Positions 51,995 through 60,891 of a stretch of DNA of 64,000 nt are shown one piece after another. Position 1 is the first letter of the stretch; the number at the start of each line of letters is the position of its first letter. The notes under the pieces are model-generated. The model was given only the letters and a program-made list of their open reading frames with translations, was not told the DNA's origin and made no database searches. Location of the stretch: positions 32,067-96,066 of the forward strand of contig CAZTBP010000017.1 in the NCBI GenBank assembly GCA_964612145.1, given 5' to 3'. Both the position numbers and the translations under genes were made by a program. This DNA is from JAGNLV01 sp964612145 (GTDB lineage Bacteria; Zixibacteria; MSB-5A5; GN15; FEB-12).

Positions 51995-52672
51995 ATGAAA
52001 GAAGTATCTCTCGCCGCCAAGCCCCGAACCGAACGGGGCAAGGGTCCCGCCCGTCGGGCCCGGATGGTCGGCGACATCCCCTGCGTGGTATACGGCCCCG
52101 AGGCCGAAACCCGGTCCCTGGTGATCAACGAACGGGAATACCACACCGCGATGAAAATGGGCAGCGGTACCACGATCATTCGACTGGGTATCGACGGCAA
52201 CGAGCAGAAAGTCATTCTGCGTGATGTCCAACGTGACCCGCTTACCAGCAACATCAAACATATCGATTTCTACGCCGTTTCGGATAAGCAGCCGCTCACG
52301 CTTGATATCCCGATCGAGTATGTCGGCACCCCGGTTGGCGTTATCGACGACGGTGGTATCATGCAGATTACCCTGCGGGAAGTCCTGGTGTCTGTGCTTC
52401 CGAAAGATATCCCCGATGTCATTAAAGTCGATGTGAGCCACCTGTCCATCGGCGAATCGATTCACGTTGAGGACCTCGAAATCCCGAACGCCGAAATCCT
52501 GACCGATGTGCAACGAACCATCGTTGTCATCTCTTCGCCGACTATCATGAAGTCGACCGAGGAAGAAGAAGGCGAAGAGGGCGAAGAAGGTGAAGAGGGT
52601 GCTGAAGGTGAAGAAGGCGCCGAAGACGCTGAAGCCAAAGGAGGCGAAGGCGAAGAGAAGAAAGAAGAATAA
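51995..52672 (+). CDS. rplY: 50S ribosomal protein L25 (Ctc form)
   Basis: A 225-residue long-form L25/Ctc. The N-terminal domain (about 1-95) has TERGKGPARRARMVGDIPCV and QRDPLTSNIKHIDFYAV, which bind 5S rRNA, followed by the beta-barrel C-terminal domain (about 95-185). The last 40 residues are almost entirely Glu, Gly and Ala (EEEEGEEGEEGEEGAEGEE), a common acidic tail in this family. It follows prs as in many bacteria; the usual next gene pth is absent here. A strong terminator lies 40 bases downstream. Confidence 0.95.
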   Translation: MKEVSLAAKPRTERGKGPARRARMVGDIPCVVYGPEAETRSLVINEREYHTAMKMGSGTTIIRLGIDGNEQKVILRDVQRDPLTSNIKHIDFYAVSDKQPLTLDIPIEYVGTPVGVIDDGGIMQITLREVLVSVLPKDIPDVIKVDVSHLSIGESIHVEDLEIPNAEILTDVQRTIVVISSPTIMKSTEEEEGEEGEEGEEGAEGEEGAEDAEAKGGEGEEKKEE

Positions 52673-52712
52673 TCCCCTGCTTCCCCTTCCCTTGATTTTA
52701 CTTGAAAACAAT

Positions 52713-52744
52713 GGCCGCCGAAGCAGTTTGGCGGTCTTTTTTTG
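52713..52744 (+). terminator. Rho-independent terminator after rplY
   Basis: GGCCGCC (52713-52719) pairs with GGCGGTC (52729-52735 region, one G-T) and is followed by a run of seven to eight T. It ends the ispE-spoVG-tRNA-prs-rplY stretch. Confidence 0.85.
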
Positions 52745-52920
52745 TCCGGTAGACCCTTTGATTCGATACAACAGGGTCAAGGTATCGTATTTTGACACGA
52801 ATTCTGACCGTTAAATCGGGTGGTATCGTCCCGTAGTGCGATTTGCGCCAATTACTGCCGTATCACAGGACCACATGCAAGCCGCTGTGTTATAATATTT
52901 TAGCCTAAATCTCACACGCT

Positions 52921-53052
52921 ATGAACACTTCCGGCACGCGAATTGTTACTAAATACGACAGTGGTGACAATGGAATGTTCACCAACGCATACCTTGACGA
53001 TGCCTGGTCGGCACGGAATTCGGCTTGGCACAAAAGTCGAGGACCTCTTTAA
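52921..53052 (+). CDS. Small open frame of 43 codons with a TATAAT box upstream
   Basis: In the 458-base gap between the rplY terminator and priA, an ATG opens a frame of 43 residues (MNTSGTRIVTKYDSGDNGMF at the start) ending in TAA. A perfect TATAAT lies about 25 bases upstream, but there is no good RBS and I recognise no family. It could be a small protein, a leader, or chance. The rest of the gap shows nothing I can support. Confidence 0.22.
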   Translation: MNTSGTRIVTKYDSGDNGMFTNAYLDDAWSARNSAWHKSRGPL

Positions 53053-53202
53053 TGCGTCCTTCTTCTGACAGAGAGCCACAACTGTTAATCAGAAGAACCG
53101 CCGGGACCGGTCAGTGAGTCTTTCGAGGGGATACAGGTAAAGGCAAGACCGGCTCGGCGGTATTATTTTCTAAACTATCGGGCAGACCAGTCCTTTAATC
53201 CA

Positions 53203-55602
53203 CTACATCATATCGTCCGGGTCGACATCCACGACAATTTTTACCGCCGACTGCACCGAGAATCGTGGCAGATCCTCCTCCCACTGTGCCAGCGTGCGGA
53301 CAATTCGCTGCGTTCGTTTCGTCTTGATAAAGAGGTGGCGACGGTAACTGCCTCGCAAATAATACATCGGACACGGCGCCGGACCCAGAATGGCAACGTC
53401 CGGATCGACTTCTGCTAATCGTCGAGACAGCTCGTCACGGAATGTCAAGGCTTCTTTTTCCACCTTGTCTTCAGATTTACCGGACAATGTAAAATTGATC
53501 AGGCGACCAAACGGCGGATATCCAAGGGCCTTGCGATTGCCTATTTCGGACCGGTAAAACGACTGGTAATCCTGTGCCGCGGCGTGCCCAATTACGTCGT
53601 TCTCCGGGTAGTACGTCTGGATCATCACTTCCCCCGGTTTCTCTGCCCGCCCTGATCGTCCGGCGACCTGAAGCAATTGTGCAAATGTTCTCTCGGAGGC
53701 ACGAAAATCGGGCAAGTCCAGCATCAGATCGGCTGAGAGCACTCCTACGAACGTGACTCCCGGAAGATCAAGTCCCTTCGTGACCATCTGCGTTCCAAGT
53801 AACAGATTGGCCCGTCCGGCGGCAAATTCGGTAAGGATATCATGAAGCCGCTTCTTGCCGGTGACCGCGTCGGAATCTAACCGCAACGGAACGGCACCAT
53901 CAAACAAGCGCGGAATTGCATCCTCAACCCGCTGTGTGCCGGCGCCGAGATAAATGAAGTCAACACTTTCACATTCCGAGCAGACGTCGTAGGCCCGGTC
54001 CATCCATCCGCAGTAGTGGCATGAGAGCTTTCGCCCGACTTTGTGCCAGGTGAGTTTGACTCGACAGTTCGGGCAGGTCGGGACCTTTCCGCACCGGGCA
54101 CACTTCATCTGGGGTGAGTAACCTCGGCGATTCAAAAAAAGGATCACTTGTTCATTTGCCGCCAGCCGTTTATCAACATCCTTCTTCAGCGGCCAGGAAA
54201 TAAAAGGCAAGTCCCCTCCCAGGCGGGACGTTTTCATATCGACGATACGGACAGTCGGCAGCCTGGCTCCGGCTGGACGTTCGGTCAACTCAAGCAGTCT
54301 ATACTTGAGCGTTGTTGTATGGTAGTACGATTCAACTGAAGGCGAGGCAGAGCCTAAAACAACGGGGATGTCATTGATCTGCCCACGCTTGATAGCACAG
54401 TCCCGACCGTGAAAGCGTGGCGAAGGATCGTCCTGCTTATACGACGGATCGTGTTCCTCGTCCACGACAATAAGGCCAATATTTTTCAACGGCGCGAAGA
54501 TGGCTGATCGAGGACCAATGACAATATCGAATTTCCCCTCGCGGATACCGGTAAAACTGGCTAATCGCTCACGCTCGGTCATGGCCGAGTGAATGACCGT
54601 AACACGCTCACCGAATAAGCCGCGAAAATAAGCCAGAGTAGTGCCGGTCAATGCGATCTCCGGCGTAAGAACAAGAACCGTACGGCCGGTGCGAATTACC
54701 TCCCGGGCCAGCCGACAATACACCAGCGTCTTGCCCGACCCGGTCACTCCATGAAGCAGGTTGACACCAAACGAGGGACTCGAAATCTGCGGCAGAAGAC
54801 TATTGAAAACTCCCTGCTGCTGCCCCGTCATGGTGATCGTGTCGAGATTCGCGCGTGGAGTCACGATATCGTAAAGATCCACTGTTTCCTCAAACGGCAC
54901 CGCCTCAAGGATTTTGTCGCGCACTGCCCTGCCGATATAGTGGGCCGTCCAGCCGTCGTCGAGCAACTCCGCCCTGGATCTGATACCATCGAATGGGCGC
55001 GGTGAGATTTTCGCTTTTTGGAAATACTCTTCCCATTGCTCAAGTTGAACCGCCCGATATCCTGCCAGCTGTCTTGCGCGGCTCATTGGTTCAGGCCAGT
55101 CCTCCCGAATAATGCCGGACTCGATCAGAGCCGAAATTGACAGCCGGGAAGTCTTTATCTCGCTCAAGTCTTCTCGGGTTAGTCGTTTATTAGGCCGATA
55201 GAGATTACGTGTCTTTTTCGGCAGATGTTCAAGACCGACGTTACACCACGACAGCACCGGATCGGCGCCGCTCTTGATGGCCGGTGGAAGGGCAGCGGCA
55301 AGACAGTCGGCCGGATTTGCGAAATAGTAATCTGCCATCCAGGTACAGAGCTTGAAGAGATCATCGGGAAAGAAGCTGCCGTGATCGATAGCACGAATTA
55401 CAGGTTTGATGGTAATGCCCGGAGGTTTTTTCCCCGAACCAAGATAGTAGCCGATCTTGCGGCTGCGTCCGAAGGGTACCAGAACTCGCTGACCGGGCTG
55501 TAGATCCGGGCAGTCCTTTTGCATCAGATAAGTGAACGTCCGGCGCAACGGACCGCTTATCGCCACGGTCAGAAAAGAAGTGCTGGCGGCTGTATTACCC
55601 AT
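53203..55602 (-). CDS. priA: Primosomal protein N' (replication restart helicase PriA)
   Basis: A 799-residue superfamily 2 helicase. The Walker A is GVTGSGKT near residue 288, the Walker B-like box is VVDEEHD near 377, and QVILFLNRRGYSP leads into the zinc-binding stretch: CARCGKVPTCPNC, then CHYCGWMDRAYDVCSEC, giving the eight Cys. The C-terminal half has GTQMVTKGLDLPGVTFVGVL and QVAGRSGRAEKPG. The N-terminal DNA-binding domain (1-110) is complete. PriA reloads the replisome at stalled forks. It is monocistronic. Confidence 0.97.
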   Translation of the reverse strand: MGNTAASTSFLTVAISGPLRRTFTYLMQKDCPDLQPGQRVLVPFGRSRKIGYYLGSGKKPPGITIKPVIRAIDHGSFFPDDLFKLCTWMADYYFANPADCLAAALPPAIKSGADPVLSWCNVGLEHLPKKTRNLYRPNKRLTREDLSEIKTSRLSISALIESGIIREDWPEPMSRARQLAGYRAVQLEQWEEYFQKAKISPRPFDGIRSRAELLDDGWTAHYIGRAVRDKILEAVPFEETVDLYDIVTPRANLDTITMTGQQQGVFNSLLPQISSPSFGVNLLHGVTGSGKTLVYCRLAREVIRTGRTVLVLTPEIALTGTTLAYFRGLFGERVTVIHSAMTERERLASFTGIREGKFDIVIGPRSAIFAPLKNIGLIVVDEEHDPSYKQDDPSPRFHGRDCAIKRGQINDIPVVLGSASPSVESYYHTTTLKYRLLELTERPAGARLPTVRIVDMKTSRLGGDLPFISWPLKKDVDKRLAANEQVILFLNRRGYSPQMKCARCGKVPTCPNCRVKLTWHKVGRKLSCHYCGWMDRAYDVCSECESVDFIYLGAGTQRVEDAIPRLFDGAVPLRLDSDAVTGKKRLHDILTEFAAGRANLLLGTQMVTKGLDLPGVTFVGVLSADLMLDLPDFRASERTFAQLLQVAGRSGRAEKPGEVMIQTYYPENDVIGHAAAQDYQSFYRSEIGNRKALGYPPFGRLINFTLSGKSEDKVEKEALTFRDELSRRLAEVDPDVAILGPAPCPMYYLRGSYRRHLFIKTKRTQRIVRTLAQWEEDLPRFSVQSAVKIVVDVDPDDMM

Positions 55603-55616
55603 AAATTAGTGCGAAT

Positions 55617-55643
55617 AAGAAAAGGCAGGCGGAGCGCCTGCCT
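55617..55643 (-). terminator. Rho-independent terminator after the TPR gene
   Basis: GGCAGGCG (55625-55632) pairs perfectly with CGCCTGCC (55636-55643) over a three-base loop. The minus strand continues with TTTTCTT. It separates the TPR gene from priA. Confidence 0.8.
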
Positions 55644-55699
55644 TCTGCTGTTTTCTGGCGCCGCCGGGTTGGCGGCGGGGTTGCGGATCGCGGACGGTC

Positions 55700-57094
55700 C
55701 TAACTCTGAAGTTCTTTCACCTTGGCACCGGCCTCGGCGGCTTTGTCTGGCTGCTTCGTTTCTTTATAAAGCGCCTGCAGGTTTTCCCATACCTGAATCT
55801 TGTCGGGTTTCAGGCGGGCCACGTTCTCATACGCTCTGATGGCCTCCTCATAATTAGCCATCCGCAAGTAACAGTCGCCCAGCGACGTCCAGTTTCCGGC
55901 GTCATCAGGACGAGCCTGGGCCACAATTTCGAACCCTTTGACCGCCGATTCACAGTCCTGAAGCAGGGCTGACGCAAACGCATATTGCTCGGCAACCACG
56001 TCGTTGTCCGGCACCATCGCAAACGCTTTGGCGAAGTAGGTTCGCGAAGAGTCAAACATCTCCCGTCGGGCCGATTCAAATTCTTTCGCGGTCTCAGTGT
56101 CTTCAGCCTCGCGATACGTGCGGGCGGAGTCTGTCATCTGCTGCGCCTTCATCATGAAATACCGTCCGGCATTCAGGATAGTGTTGATATCGCCCGGGGT
56201 CTTTGCCAGCACCTGGCGGTACATCTGCATAGCCGAGTCGAGATAGTACCTTTTCCCTTCCTCGAGGCCGCAGTTGTTGTAGCAAATCGCCAGGAAATTC
56301 AGTGTCGTCACCGAATCCGGGTTGGCTTCGACATATTCTTTATAGTAAGGAATTGCTCCACAATAGTCTTCCAGCTGAACGTAGTAATAGGCCAGCTGCT
56401 GCGAGAGCATGGTCGGATCAGCCGCACGATCATAACCGCGTTTCATCCAGCTTAGAGCTTCCTGGTAGTCACCCTGCCGATCATAAGCATCACCGATCGC
56501 GATGTAGGTACTGAAATCGGCCGAGTCGATCATGATAGCAACCTTCATATTCATGATCAGGGAATCGATGTTGCTCTGGACATTTTCGCGGATGTAGGCG
56601 ACTCGGGCTGAATCCTGCTCGCCCTCGAGATCTCCGGAGAACCGCTCGATCGCTTCAAGGTTCTCCCGGCCTTCATTATAGAACTCTCGGAAATACTTCA
56701 GCTTGGTCGAGTCAGCGAGTTCGATGTACTCTTCGCAGTCTTTCTTGTAGTTCTTCTCCACCTCAGAATTTTCCGGGTCGCAGGCAATATACAGGGAGTC
56801 GACATACATAAGCAAGGTGTCGATCAGCGGCTGCTTGGCCACCGGACCGGATGCTCTCTCGATCAGGTCAACGTATACCTGCGTGGTGTAATGAATAGCC
56901 TCGGGCACGAGACCGTAGTTCATCGAGGCGCTGTCCAGCAAAACGAGAGCATCGAGCGGGTGGCCCTCGACAATGCGAATTTTCGCCCCGGAAATGTACG
57001 CTTTGAGCGGTTTGGCCCGTTTGGCCTCAGTCACCTGAGCCGTAAGCGCCAGGGCCAGCGCGAACAGAGTCAATAATATTGTTGTACGTTTCAA
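55700..57094 (-). CDS. Exported TPR-repeat protein
   Basis: A 464-residue protein with a signal peptide (residues 1-24, ending VTEA). From about residue 30 it is almost all helical, with TPR motifs best seen at YIAIGDAYDRQGDYQEALSW, LAYYYVQLEDYCGAIPYYKE, NFLAICYNNCGLEEGKRYYL, and NWTSLGDCYLRMANYEEAIR. The first 150 residues are more divergent. TPR proteins act as scaffolds; a periplasmic role is expected here. It follows the DUF4139 gene on the same strand with a 90-base gap and has its own terminator. Confidence 0.75.
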   Translation of the reverse strand: MKRTTILLTLFALALALTAQVTEAKRAKPLKAYISGAKIRIVEGHPLDALVLLDSASMNYGLVPEAIHYTTQVYVDLIERASGPVAKQPLIDTLLMYVDSLYIACDPENSEVEKNYKKDCEEYIELADSTKLKYFREFYNEGRENLEAIERFSGDLEGEQDSARVAYIRENVQSNIDSLIMNMKVAIMIDSADFSTYIAIGDAYDRQGDYQEALSWMKRGYDRAADPTMLSQQLAYYYVQLEDYCGAIPYYKEYVEANPDSVTTLNFLAICYNNCGLEEGKRYYLDSAMQMYRQVLAKTPGDINTILNAGRYFMMKAQQMTDSARTYREAEDTETAKEFESARREMFDSSRTYFAKAFAMVPDNDVVAEQYAFASALLQDCESAVKGFEIVAQARPDDAGNWTSLGDCYLRMANYEEAIRAYENVARLKPDKIQVWENLQALYKETKQPDKAAEAGAKVKELQS

Positions 57095-57184
57095 AACTGT
57101 ATCCTCCTCAATTCACAGGGACTTTCACGTCCAATATGCCGGAGAATGTACTGAGCGACTCCGGCCTTGTCAACCAAATCAGGG

Positions 57185-58534
57185 TCAGCGCGTGATCCGG
57201 GCCGTGAAAGTCGCCGTAAGCGTTGTTCCGGCCGGGACCGTGACATCAAACGTCATTGTTTGCGCGTCTTCTTTCTTATACTCCATACTGCTTGAGATGA
57301 TCTTCCAATCGCCATAGAGCTTTTTCTCAACCGTGACCGTCACGTCTCCATCTTTTCTGTTGCGCAACTCAATCTGATACTGCTGTTCCTCCACATTCTG
57401 GCTGATCCGGGTCTGAGTGAGCATTTTACTTTCGCCGACGATGTCAAAGGCATAGCCGACTCGAAGGTCGAGCTCCTCGTCACGCGGTGTATGATCGATC
57501 AGGCTTTCCCCTATCAGGACCAGAGAGCCGTCGTCATCAGCCTTGAACATGCGTACCCGACCTTCCGGCAGCGGCATGCCCAGCCCGGCCTCATCGGAAT
57601 TGACAAAATTCACCGTGACTTCGACTTTCGATGGGCTGCGGTCAACCCGGAAGATATACTTCTTGGTGACATCAGTCGTCGCCGGTTCAAAAAGGGATAT
57701 CTGCTTCACCTCCCTGGCAGCCAAGGTCGATTTTCGAGGCAGCGTGTAGAGATGATATTCAAAGAACGACTTCTCCTCAAACGAGACGTCACCTGCCTTC
57801 GACATGGCCATCTGAGGAGATTCCCAGCCCCGTCTATCCGGGGTCGCCCGTGCGATGTCACCGGCGACAAGTTTCAACCCGGCGTCCTCAAACGTCTTAC
57901 TGGTGTTATTTGTGATCGACGCCCAGCCGGAGAGGTCGAGACTTGTTTCCTGTTCATTGAGCACACCGACATACTCCGCCTGCCACGTCAACCCGCTTGT
58001 CTGATAGCTGACTCGACATTGCTGCAGGCCGGAGGCTTCCGATTGGTAGTTCCAGAAAAGTGTCGGCCGGGTAATCAGACCATCGGGGAGCGACGGAAAA
58101 TCGTATTGGGCAATGTTATCGGTTTGCAGCACTTTGATGCGGTCCTGATCATCGCGAAGGATAACCGCCCCGCTGTTGGCCGCCAATAGTGTCCCCGAAA
58201 AAAGCTGACCATCCTTGTCAATCAACTGGATTTCCTGATCAACATACTTCGCGAAGATCTTATCAGAGCTGACCAGATCATAGGCGTAGTTCTGCTCAAG
58301 GATGCTGACATCACCGGCGCCGTCGACAACTTCAAAGCGAACCGAAGCGGCGTCGATCTGGTCGGGGACGTCACGAAATGAGATACTGCCCATGCCCTGC
58401 TGAAAGTCAAGCTCACGCACTTCACTTACAACACCCACGTTTGAATTGTACACCGTAACGGATGCCTCATCGGCCATGACAAGCGAGGCGCACAGAAAAA
58501 CCGCGACTATTATAAATACTGTTAACTTCTTCAT
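57185..58534 (-). CDS. DUF4139 domain exported protein
   Basis: A 449-residue protein. ATG 58534 has GGAGG directly upstream, which fixes the start; residues 1-21 form a signal peptide (MKKLTVFIIVAVFLCASLVM). The family pattern follows: VTVYNSNVGVVSEVRELDFQ, ILRDDQDRIKVLQTD, CRVSYQTSGLTWQAEYVGVL with LDLSGWASITNNTSKTFEDA, and the C-terminal immunoglobulin-like strands (VTVTVEKKLYGDWKIISSSM). DUF4139 proteins are common in FCB-group bacteria; the function is unknown and a periplasmic or outer-membrane location is inferred. Confidence 0.85.
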   Translation of the reverse strand: MKKLTVFIIVAVFLCASLVMADEASVTVYNSNVGVVSEVRELDFQQGMGSISFRDVPDQIDAASVRFEVVDGAGDVSILEQNYAYDLVSSDKIFAKYVDQEIQLIDKDGQLFSGTLLAANSGAVILRDDQDRIKVLQTDNIAQYDFPSLPDGLITRPTLFWNYQSEASGLQQCRVSYQTSGLTWQAEYVGVLNEQETSLDLSGWASITNNTSKTFEDAGLKLVAGDIARATPDRRGWESPQMAMSKAGDVSFEEKSFFEYHLYTLPRKSTLAAREVKQISLFEPATTDVTKKYIFRVDRSPSKVEVTVNFVNSDEAGLGMPLPEGRVRMFKADDDGSLVLIGESLIDHTPRDEELDLRVGYAFDIVGESKMLTQTRISQNVEEQQYQIELRNRKDGDVTVTVEKKLYGDWKIISSSMEYKKEDAQTMTFDVTVPAGTTLTATFTARITR

Positions 58535-58665
58535 TTCCTCCGCCTTATCTCTTGTACAGTTCACGCCGCTGAACAGCCGGTGTCGTTCCTGCGCCATCTG
58601 CGGCCAACCGGTTTACATTGTTATCAGCAATACCAATGTACGGCGAAGAATCTTCCGAAAAAAGT

Positions 58666-59607
58666 CTAACTTTCGGTTGGTCGGAAATCGGCGATGATCC
58701 GGTCGAGCTCTTTTTTGACCTGATCCGGGTCGGGATTGAGTTCGGGGCTGGTGAATGTGCCGGAGAAGACATTAACTCGTTGATATATTTGAAGATAAAG
58801 CCCGTAGATGACTTCCAGGCTAAGCTGGTATCGGGACTGAAGTTTCGGCAGGGTGTCATCCAGCATCTCTCGCGACCATACCCGGTACCGCTCGGCCAGA
58901 CGGTGATAGGCACTGAAGACATCGCGCACGGGGGGGCTTGGCTTTCCGGTTTTCGCGGCCTCGCGCAATAAGCTGACATCAGCGCCTTCCTGCTGCAAGA
59001 TGTTGTCGGCAAAATAGTTGAGGTGCTCGTTCTGATCCTTCTGGAAATCTCTCATTATATGCACCAAGTACGAAAACAGGGCCAGCGGACGGGCCGCGAG
59101 ACGGATATCAAACAGGGGCGGGGCAATGAGACCACCGTCGTTGCGAATGCCACACAGGTGCATGAAAATTGAAGCCGGCGCAATCGCGGCACCCTCGGCG
59201 TAACGCAAAAACAGGTGAAAGCTGGCAAAGCCGTAATGATAGAGATCATAGGTCATGGCCCGGGCCAGCCGCTCCCACGGCCAGATGGGAATGGCAAACC
59301 TGTCGATGGTCTCGATCAGTTGTTCCTGGAAGCGATCCGCCGGACGGCAGCGGCGCAACGAGTTGATCCAGTCGTCGATCATCGATGCAAACAGCGCCTG
59401 TTCTTGCTCCGATAACTCACGACCGGTGGCTTTTTGGCTGTCGACCAGGTCGTCGATAGTGCGCATGGAGCGGTAACAGATGCGGAACGCCTCGTAGCGG
59501 TCATCCTCCCAGAATCGCGCCGCAATGTCCAGGATTGGGTTGGTCAGAATCTCGCTGAAGTCGAGATCGGCCGCAAAGTCCAGTTCTGTCCGGTTGGGTG
59601 TTTCCAT
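58666..59607 (-). CDS. Squalene/phytoene synthase family protein
   Basis: A 313-residue trans-isoprenyl diphosphate synthase (head-to-head type). The two metal-binding motifs are RTIDDLVD near residue 58 and HIMRDFQKDQNEHL near 195; the latter differs from the usual DxxxD spacing but keeps Asp and Asp/Glu. YHYGFASFHLFLRYAEGAA precedes it. It could make squalene, phytoene or a related C30/C40 product. The start ATG 59607 is preferred to far upstream codons that overlap the glycosyltransferase. It is divergent from that gene, sharing 84 bases. Confidence 0.82.
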   Translation of the reverse strand: METPNRTELDFAADLDFSEILTNPILDIAARFWEDDRYEAFRICYRSMRTIDDLVDSQKATGRELSEQEQALFASMIDDWINSLRRCRPADRFQEQLIETIDRFAIPIWPWERLARAMTYDLYHYGFASFHLFLRYAEGAAIAPASIFMHLCGIRNDGGLIAPPLFDIRLAARPLALFSYLVHIMRDFQKDQNEHLNYFADNILQQEGADVSLLREAAKTGKPSPPVRDVFSAYHRLAERYRVWSREMLDDTLPKLQSRYQLSLEVIYGLYLQIYQRVNVFSGTFTSPELNPDPDQVKKELDRIIADFRPTES

Positions 59608-59691
59608 AACGCGAATGGCAAGTATAATAGATGAACGCCAGGAACGAAAATTATATTTGGCCGGTCCGTGTTCTTTTCCTACCGTGAAGCC

Positions 59692-60891
59692 ATGAAGAAT
59701 CAACTTAGATTGCTTGTCCTGACACATAATTTCCCGCGTCGTGAGGGTGACCACGCCGGGGTTTTTATCAAGCTGCTGCTGAAGCACCTGATTCCGCACG
59801 GAATTGTCCCGGTCGTACTGGCGCCGCACGACCCGGGCGCGGCTGAATATGAAGAACTCGACGGCATCAAAGTCTACCGGTTCCGCTACGCTGACCGCGA
59901 TCAGGATGAAGACATCGCCTACCGGGGCAATATGCAGCAAATCGTGCTGGGCTCGGTGGGTGGCGTGTTCAAGTTCAAGCGGTTTCTGGACCGCTGGCGG
60001 CGGGCGGCGCTTGAACTGATAGATAACGAGAATATTGACATCGTGTCGGGCCACTGGCTGGTGCCATCGGGCAACGTAATGAAGACCATTGCCGCAAAGA
60101 CGGATCTGCCAATGGTGATGTCATCGCACGGAACCGATGTCCGTCTGATGCGAAAATATGCCGGCGCCACATATCGGTATTTCAAGTCGTTTTGTCGCGG
60201 GCTTTACCGCTGGACGGTCGTGTCAAATTACCTGCGGGAGACGATCCTGTCGTTTGATCCCAAACTCGAAAATATCCTCGAGGTCCTTCCGCTGCCGCAC
60301 AACGAGGTTATCTTCTATAACGATTCAGCAATCCAGCGAAACCCGAATGTAGTGGTAGCAGTGACACGCTTTACCAGGCAGAAACGGGTCGACCAACTGA
60401 TCAAGGCATTCGCCCTGGTAACCGAAAGTCAGCCGGGTGCAAAGCTCGAGATCTTCGGCGGCGGACCGCTTGAGCACGATATCCGGGAATTGATCGACAA
60501 GTTCGGCGTGGGCGAGCACGTCACGGTCAACAAGCCGGTGAGCCAGGAAGAACTGCGCAGGGTGTACAACCGCGCCGGCATCGTCGTGCTCAACTCGGTC
60601 GAGGAGGGGTTCGGCCTGGCGCTGTCTGAGGCGATGTTGTGCGGGGCGGCGGCAGTTGGAGCGGCCTCGGGGGGCATTACGGACATCATCGAGCACAACA
60701 AACGCGGGCTGCTGGTAGAGCCGGACAACGTGAGTGCCTTAAGTGATGCGATTCTCTCCCTGTTGAAAGATCCATCTCTGCGAGACAGACTGGCGGACGC
60801 AGGGGAGGCATTTGCGCGCGAACACTATGCCTCCAAACCACTGGCGGACCGATACGCTGAGATTGTTAAGAGTGCCGCACGGGTTACTTGA
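59692..60891 (+). CDS. Glycosyltransferase family 4 (GT-B fold)
   Basis: A 399-residue glycosyltransferase. The N-terminal half opens with LLVLTHNFPRREGDHAGVFI and has DIVSGHWLVPSGNV and MVMSSHGTDVRLMRKYAG. The C-terminal donor-binding half has VVAVTRFTRQKRVDQLIKAF, KLEIFGGGPLEHDIREL, and the E-x7-E motif in SVEEGFGLALSEAMLCGAA. It probably adds a sugar to a polysaccharide, LPS or lipid carrier. ATG 59692 is preferred to GTG 59668. The 3' end overlaps the convergent T9SS-cargo-like gene by eight bases. Confidence 0.9.
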   Translation: MKNQLRLLVLTHNFPRREGDHAGVFIKLLLKHLIPHGIVPVVLAPHDPGAAEYEELDGIKVYRFRYADRDQDEDIAYRGNMQQIVLGSVGGVFKFKRFLDRWRRAALELIDNENIDIVSGHWLVPSGNVMKTIAAKTDLPMVMSSHGTDVRLMRKYAGATYRYFKSFCRGLYRWTVVSNYLRETILSFDPKLENILEVLPLPHNEVIFYNDSAIQRNPNVVVAVTRFTRQKRVDQLIKAFALVTESQPGAKLEIFGGGPLEHDIRELIDKFGVGEHVTVNKPVSQEELRRVYNRAGIVVLNSVEEGFGLALSEAMLCGAAAVGAASGGITDIIEHNKRGLLVEPDNVSALSDAILSLLKDPSLRDRLADAGEAFAREHYASKPLADRYAEIVKSAARVT

